Below the pieces are notes generated by a model. It did no database searches. It worked only from the letters and a program-made list of their open reading frames with translations, and was not told where the DNA came from. A stretch of DNA of 10,732 nt, from positions 1 to 10,732 of the forward strand of contig DEKX01000016.1 in the NCBI GenBank assembly GCA_002354095.1. The letters run 5' to 3'. Positions 7,175 to 10,732 of the stretch are shown one piece after another. The position numbers were made by a program, and so were the translations under genes. The DNA comes from Prevotella sp. UBA2711 (lineage in GTDB: Bacteria > Bacteroidota > Bacteroidia > Bacteroidales > Bacteroidaceae). The stretch's first letter is position 1, and the number at the start of each line of letters is the position of its first letter.

Positions 7175-7900
7175 TTAGTGTTTTAATTCCATAATCTTCG
7201 ACGGACAGGCCAGAGTACACTTGCCGCACTTAAGGCAGTCTGGATGCAGATAGCCGACGGCCTTACCACGAGAGTCGTAGGGTGTAAGCTGCATGGGGCA
7301 GACGCGGGCGCAGCTCTTGCACTTCATCTGACAGGCACTCGACACGTGGATGTTGGTGAAAGCCTTGGGCAGGGGAGCGTGTTTAGGTGCCACCCAGTTA
7401 GAGATGGTTCCCATGGGACAGAACGAACACCAGGTGCGTGGGGCATAGATGAATGAGAGTGTGACGCCGACGATGGTGGTCATGACGATAATCGTCCAGA
7501 ACACTTTGCCGATTCCAGACCACATGGCCAGTCCGCCCTCGCTCCAAGGCACGGTGAATGTCAGTTGGATGCCGAACATGCCGAAGATGAAGAACACCAT
7601 GAACAGGCGGAAGCCGAAGGTGCGCACAAACTTGGGAATCGGGCGATGGGGTGAGTACTTCGACAGCAGACGGTCGTACATATTGCCGCGAGGACAGACG
7701 TGTCCGCACCACCAACGGCCTTTAAATATACTGGTCAGCACCGGGCCGATCATGCAGATGAGTGCCAACAGGCCAATCACTGGGAAAAACCAGCCAAGCA
7801 GGATGTACGCGATGATAATCCAATAAATGGGCACACCCGGTGTCTCGAAGTGACGATGAAAACGCTTTGTTGTCTTCTTTTTACTATCTTTTTGCTCCAT
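7175..7900 (-). CDS. Membrane-bound 4Fe-4S protein, NapH-like
   Basis: A 241-residue integral membrane iron-sulfur protein with a basic N-terminus (KKKTTKRFHRHF). Hydrophobic spans lie near 24-41, 42-58, 97-117 and 133-152. Cys-Pro motifs typical of the NapH/NosR/CcoG-type family occur at CGHVCPRG (65-72) and CSFCPMG (158-164). The C-terminal part (about 186-241) is a soluble ferredoxin-like region. It has one cluster site at C190, C194, C197 and C201P, and a canonical CxxCxxCxxxCP site at C222, C225, C228 and C232. NapH itself passes quinol electrons to a periplasmic reductase; no reductase gene is nearby, so the partner is unknown. It is the first gene of a pair with trxA and is divergent from oxyR across a shared regulatory gap. 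Confidence 0.85.
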   Translation of the reverse strand: MEQKDSKKKTTKRFHRHFETPGVPIYWIIIAYILLGWFFPVIGLLALICMIGPVLTSIFKGRWWCGHVCPRGNMYDRLLSKYSPHRPIPKFVRTFGFRLFMVFFIFGMFGIQLTFTVPWSEGGLAMWSGIGKVFWTIIVMTTIVGVTLSFIYAPRTWCSFCPMGTISNWVAPKHAPLPKAFTNIHVSSACQMKCKSCARVCPMQLTPYDSRGKAVGYLHPDCLKCGKCTLACPSKIMELKH

Positions 7901-7928
7901 AAAACTTTAAATTTTCTGTTTGACAGTG

Positions 7929-7960
7929 CAAAATTACAACTTATTTGATAGATAAACGAA
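7929..7960 (-). promoter_or_regulatory. Promoter-like site for the iron-sulfur/trxA operon
   Basis: On the minus strand TTCG (7960-7957) precedes TAATTTTG (7936-7929) by 20 bases. The -7 box is a perfect TAnnTTTG and the -33 box has one mismatch to TTTG. The site is 28 bases before the ATG at 7900. The -33 box sits in the spacer of the inverted repeat at 7947-7974, so a bound regulator could act directly at this promoter. Confidence 0.55.
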
Positions 7961-7974
7961 TTATTTTATCTATC
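7947..7974. promoter_or_regulatory. Perfect inverted repeat, putative OxyR operator
   Basis: GATAGATAAA (7947-7956) and TTTATCTATC (7965-7974) are exact reverse complements separated by 8 bases. ATAG (7948) and CTAT (7970) start 22 bases apart, two helical turns, and recall the ATAG/CTAT half-sites of the E. coli OxyR consensus, though the inner half-sites are absent. The right arm overlaps the oxyR -7 box and the spacer covers the -33 box of the divergent operon. This geometry suits self-repression plus control of the neighbour. OxyR as the binder is inferred. Confidence 0.6.
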
Positions 7975-7978
7975 TTTG
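7971..7978 (+). promoter_or_regulatory. -7 element of the oxyR promoter
   Basis: TATCTTTG is a perfect TAnnTTTG box on the plus strand, 65 bases before the oxyR ATG. A TTTG lies at 7944-7947, but with a 23-base spacer it is slightly far for the usual 19-21. Four bases of the box belong to the inverted repeat arm. Confidence 0.5.
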
Positions 7979-8002
7979 CATCGGTTTTTTCTATCGTAGA
8001 TA

Positions 8003-8035
8003 CAATTATCAATTGTCAATTATCAATTTTCAATT
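8003..8035. repeat. Two 12-base direct repeats with a partial third copy
   Basis: CAATTATCAATT occurs at 8003-8014 and again at 8017-8028, a 14-base period, followed by the partial copy CAATT (8031-8035). The array fills most of the oxyR 5' leader. Similar AT-rich CAATT repeats are common in front of Bacteroidales genes, so it may be a general leader element rather than a specific binding site. Confidence 0.7.
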
Positions 8036-8043
8036 CGTAAAGT

Positions 8044-8972
8044 ATGACATTACAGCAACTGAAATATATCGTAGCTATCGATCGCTACCGTAACTTTGCC
8101 AAGGCCGCCGATGCTTGTGGCATTTCGCAACCCACCCTCAGCGCCATGCTGGTGAAGTTGGAGGAGGAACTTGACGTGCGCATCTTCGAGCGCAGCAACA
8201 AGAACGTTACGCCTACCATCGCAGGCGAGAAGATTATCCGTCAGGCTGAACGGGCTATTGCCGAGGCAGAGCGCATCGCAGAACTGGTGAGCGAGGACAA
8301 GGGCGATGTGGCAGGCGAACTTCAATCTAAGTGTCGGGCCTACCATCGCCCCATATGTCCTGCCAAAATTTATCCGCCACTACATCGAGGCTTATCCGCA
8401 GGTGAAACTCAGTATCCGCGAGATGAAGGCTGATGTGATGCTGAGCGAACTGCAGTTGGGACACCTTGATGCAGGTATTGCTATCAGCAGGAAATACGCG
8501 TCAGGGTATATTGGAGGTTCCGCTCTATACTGAGAAGTTTATGGTGTATCTTGCCGAAGACTGCTGGCGCAAACTGCCTGTGTTCAAACCAGAGAATTTA
8601 GAGCACGAGAAAATGTGGATCATGAAAGAAGCCCAATGTCTGCGCGACAGTGCCTTCAGCTTTTGCAAGGCAAGGACGAAGGGCCGTCGCGTCTATGAGG
8701 CAGGCAGCATCGAGACGCTCATCCGCATTGTAGATGAGAATGGCGGTTTTACGATTATCCCCGAGATGCATCTGCCGTTCCTCTCAGACCGCCAGCTCGA
8801 GAATGTGCGCCGCATAGAGGGCGATTATCTCTCGCAGCGCCGTGTGTCGCTCTACATCCGCGAGGACTACATCCGCCAGTCGATGCTGAACACCATCACC
8901 AAAACGCTCCTCCGATTCATGCCCGAAGGTATGATGGAGGAGCGGATTGTGAAGTATGGGGTAAAGCTTTGA
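8044..8972 (+). pseudogene. oxyR: OxyR peroxide-sensing LysR regulator, broken by two frameshifts
   Basis: The gene encodes a LysR-type regulator that senses peroxide through a disulfide. Frame 1 (8044 to about 8322) holds the winged helix-turn-helix (TLQQLKYIVAIDRYRNFAKA and the ISQPTLSAMLVKLE helix). Frame 2 (about 8324-8508) continues with NLSVGPTIAPYVLPKF through LDAGIAISRKYASG. Frame 3 (about 8510-8972) resumes at ILEVPLYTEKFMVYL. Removing one base at each break gives 308 residues, the normal OxyR length. The redox pair is present: QCLRDSAFSFC, with cysteine codons at 8637-8639 and 8664-8666, eight residues apart as in E. coli Cys199/Cys208. As read, translation gives only a 129-residue DNA-binding fragment. 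Codons outside the breaks look intact, so the damage is recent or an assembly error. Promoter and operator are well formed. Confidence 0.85.
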
Positions 8973-8980
8973 ACGCGGTG

Positions 8981-10486
8981 TTATCCGCAATGGAAATATT
9001 TCGTGACGAGCTTTTTGATTTCCTCGGGATAACCCTCGATGTTCTTGCGAAGCGTTACATCGTCGAAAGCCCGTAGCTGGGCGATGATGCCGTCGATCAT
9101 AGCGGGCGAGAAGACATGGTGTTCTTCAAAGACAGCGCGCAGGCGTTCCAGACAGTCGGCAGAAGCGACACAGGAATCAGGAAGCTGTGCGAGCGTAGCC
9201 AGACGATCGGCATTCTCGGCAGCATGGATATTCACATTGACGTAAGTCCGCTCTGCCACCTCAAGAGCATCGGGCATCTCGAAGCCGTGACGACAAGCGA
9301 CGCAGAGTCCAGCCAGCAGCTGATAGAGGTCGGCAGAGCCGTCGGGCGAGCGCATCTCTACCGTCTGCTTGATGCTCGTGTCGTATTTCGACTCCTTCTC
9401 CAGTGGATTGGCCTTGTAGCTCATGTCCACATCGGCAGCCCAACCCAACGGCACGCGAACGAGCACAGAGCGGTTCCTGTCGCCCCAGCATACGTTCGTA
9501 GGAGCCTCCTGATGGGGCACAAGACGGAAATAACTGGTAGGATTTTTGTTGCCAAAGGCGGTGATGGCAGGCGCAAGGTCCATCATACCTGCTATCATTT
9601 TACGGGCAGCCTCCGACAGCACGCCGTCGGCCAGCATCTGGTTCTTGCCGTCCTTCATCATCCGCATGTGGATATGCAGGCCTGAGCCCGCCTTGCCAGT
9701 GGTAATCTTCGGTGCGAAGGTCACGTCGTAGCCCATCTGATAGCCCAGGTTGCGGATTATCCACTTGGCTAGCATCAGTTGGTCGGCAGCCTGCTCTACG
9801 GGTACGGGCAGAAATTCAATCTCGTTCTGTTCGTAGTTCTTGCCGTCGATAGTGAAGTTGCCCACTTCTGAGTGACCATATTTAATCTGACCGCCAGCCT
9901 GTGCGATGTACTGCATACACTGCGTACGGAACTCGTTGGCCTTGGCGTAAGGCGCTGACTCATGATAGCCGCGCTGGTCCTGAGCAGGAAACACCTCTTC
10001 ATCGTCGCTGATGACGTAATACTCTAACTCGCCCATTGCCTGATACTCCATCCCCGTTACCTCCCGGAAAGCTTCAGCAGCCTTGTGGAGCGTGTACTCG
10101 GGCGACGACTCCAGCGGGTTGCCGTCCTTATCGAAGTAGGAACAGAGTAGCGACACGGTGGGTATCTCAGCAAACGGATCGACGAAGGCCGTACGGAAAC
10201 GGGGCAGCACATAGAGATCACTTGAGCCGGCCTGGATAAAGCTGAACAGGCTGGAGCCATCGACACGCTCGCCACAGGTGAGAATGGTCTCGAGGTAATC
10301 AAGGTCGTTGATGACGAAGTTCAGCGTCTTCAACTTACCGTCGCCGCCAGGATACATGAAGTTCACCATGCGGATGTCGTTATTAACAATGTAGTCGATG
10401 ATGTCGGCTTTCGTCAATTCCGAAGCCGGTTTCTGCAGAGCGGCTACAATAAGATTTGCATTCAATTTCAGATGTTTGTTGTCCAT
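8981..10486 (-). CDS. glnA: Glutamine synthetase, type I (divergent)
   Basis: The enzyme makes glutamine from glutamate, ammonia and ATP. With the ATG at 10486 it is 501 residues; an ATG further upstream at 10537 adds 17 residues (LLGKTNVILNN...) that do not look like family sequence. Landmarks in order are MGELEYY (151-157, metal glutamates E153 and E155), GHSEVGNFTI (204-213), EQNEIEF (219-225), GKAGSGLHIHM (264-274, His271), NPTSYFRLVPHQEAPT (315-330), NRSVLVRVP (338-346) and EMRSPDGSADLYQLLAGL (377-394). The NLYDLP adenylylation site of enterobacterial GlnA is absent, so regulation by adenylylation is not expected. The size rules out the ~730-residue GSIII typical of Bacteroides. It converges on oxyR with 8 bases between the stops. 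Some GS-like proteins use other amines, so glutamine synthesis is likely but not certain. Confidence 0.88.
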   Translation of the reverse strand: MDNKHLKLNANLIVAALQKPASELTKADIIDYIVNNDIRMVNFMYPGGDGKLKTLNFVINDLDYLETILTCGERVDGSSLFSFIQAGSSDLYVLPRFRTAFVDPFAEIPTVSLLCSYFDKDGNPLESSPEYTLHKAAEAFREVTGMEYQAMGELEYYVISDDEEVFPAQDQRGYHESAPYAKANEFRTQCMQYIAQAGGQIKYGHSEVGNFTIDGKNYEQNEIEFLPVPVEQAADQLMLAKWIIRNLGYQMGYDVTFAPKITTGKAGSGLHIHMRMMKDGKNQMLADGVLSEAARKMIAGMMDLAPAITAFGNKNPTSYFRLVPHQEAPTNVCWGDRNRSVLVRVPLGWAADVDMSYKANPLEKESKYDTSIKQTVEMRSPDGSADLYQLLAGLCVACRHGFEMPDALEVAERTYVNVNIHAAENADRLATLAQLPDSCVASADCLERLRAVFEEHHVFSPAMIDGIIAQLRAFDDVTLRKNIEGYPEEIKKLVTKYFHCG

Positions 10487-10576
10487 AATTATTTGAAAAA
10501 TATTGTTCAATATAACATTAGTTTTGCCCAAAAGCACGAATTAATAATTATTCTAAATGTCAATGATAATTTGATG
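10487..10576. other. Intergenic gap before glnA, weak promoter candidate
   Basis: This 90-base AT-rich gap separates glnA from the DUF1349-like gene, both on the minus strand. The best -7 candidate on the minus strand is TGCTTTTG (10536-10529), one mismatch from TAnnTTTG, with TTG at 10563-10561 and a spacer of 24 bases, longer than usual. No strong terminator hairpin is visible. Confidence 0.3.
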
Positions 10577-10732
10577 CTATTCTTCATCCGGCTGCTGGCC
10601 GTCGTGAGCTTTCCAGGCACATTCAGTAATCTTCATGTCTGAGAATAAGGCGGTGAATGATGATTCCTCGGGCGAACAAGCATAGATGCCGAACTGGATT
10701 TCATCGGCTGCGGCATACATGTGGCAGATGCG
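10577..10732 (-). CDS. DUF1349-like protein, C-terminal part (partial)
   Basis: A minus-strand frame open to the right edge ends with TAG (CTA on the plus strand at 10577-10579), giving the last 51 residues. The segments FGIYACSPEESSF and FSDMKITECAWKAHDG resemble the last strands of DUF1349 proteins. That family has a concanavalin A-like beta-sandwich and is sometimes annotated as regulation of enolase protein 1. The strongly acidic end QQPDEE closes the protein. Molecular role in bacteria is not established. The gene reads in the same direction as glnA, with a 90-base gap. The family call comes from a short piece and memory of its pattern, so it is moderate. Confidence 0.6.
   Translation of the reverse strand, partial: RICHMYAAADEIQFGIYACSPEESSFTALFSDMKITECAWKAHDGQQPDEE

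Noticed and set aside
8003..8035. Possible CRISPR-like array
   Set aside because: The units are 12 bases with 2-base spacing and no unique spacers; no cas genes are present.
8320..8510. Programmed ribosomal frameshifting in oxyR
   Set aside because: There is no slippery heptamer, and two separate shifts in one regulator gene are not known for this family. Mutation or sequence error is simpler.
8975..8988. GCGG/CCGC hairpin between the oxyR and glnA stops
   Set aside because: The stem is only 4 bases and has no T-run on either side, so it is not supportable as a terminator.
9116..9685. Plus-strand open frame of 189 codons
   Set aside because: It is antisense to glnA, whose catalytic motifs are unmistakable, and has no recognisable features.

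Overview
The window looks like a chromosomal segment from a Bacteroidales bacterium, most likely Prevotella-like. Three things suggest this. The promoter-like sites match the Bacteroidetes pattern (TTTG or TTG about 20 bases before TAnnTTTG) rather than -35/-10 boxes. Base composition is moderate, with AT-rich gaps. The gene families are also typical, including an IS4-type Bacteroidales transposase, a RecD2 helicase, an OxyR with the redox cysteine pair and a DUF1349-like protein. The genus is an inference by eye; no search was run.

Layout from left to right. At 1-84 is the 3' end of an unrecognised plus-strand gene. At about 138-861 is a degraded insertion sequence with a transposase cut short before its catalytic core is complete. 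From 6742 down to 862, six minus-strand genes are packed with gaps of 3-7 bases or overlaps of 4-8 bases, so they probably form one operon. In order of transcription they encode a NimA-like flavin-binding protein, a HAD phosphatase, a SAM methyltransferase, a COG1237-type metallo-beta-lactamase-fold hydrolase, an AlkZ-like winged-helix protein (probable DNA glycosylase) and a RecD2 helicase. A hairpin followed by six T residues separates this operon from the next unit upstream. That unit (7900 down to 6845) encodes a membrane protein with ferredoxin-type iron-sulfur sites and a thioredoxin.

The iron-sulfur/thioredoxin pair is divergent from oxyR (8044-8972, plus strand). The shared 143-base gap holds promoter-like sites in both directions and a perfect 10-base inverted repeat that fits an OxyR operator. 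oxyR carries two frame breaks 187 bases apart. It is therefore either recently inactivated or affected by sequence errors. To the right, converging on oxyR with only 8 bases between the stops, is a divergent type I glutamine synthetase (10486-8981), then the 3' end of a DUF1349-like gene that runs off the window.

Two themes stand out. One is oxidative-stress or thiol control: OxyR facing a membrane electron carrier and a thioredoxin. The other is a possible chemical or DNA damage operon joining a nitro-reductase-like protein to a lesion glycosylase and a helicase. Both functional readings are inferences from families and gene order.
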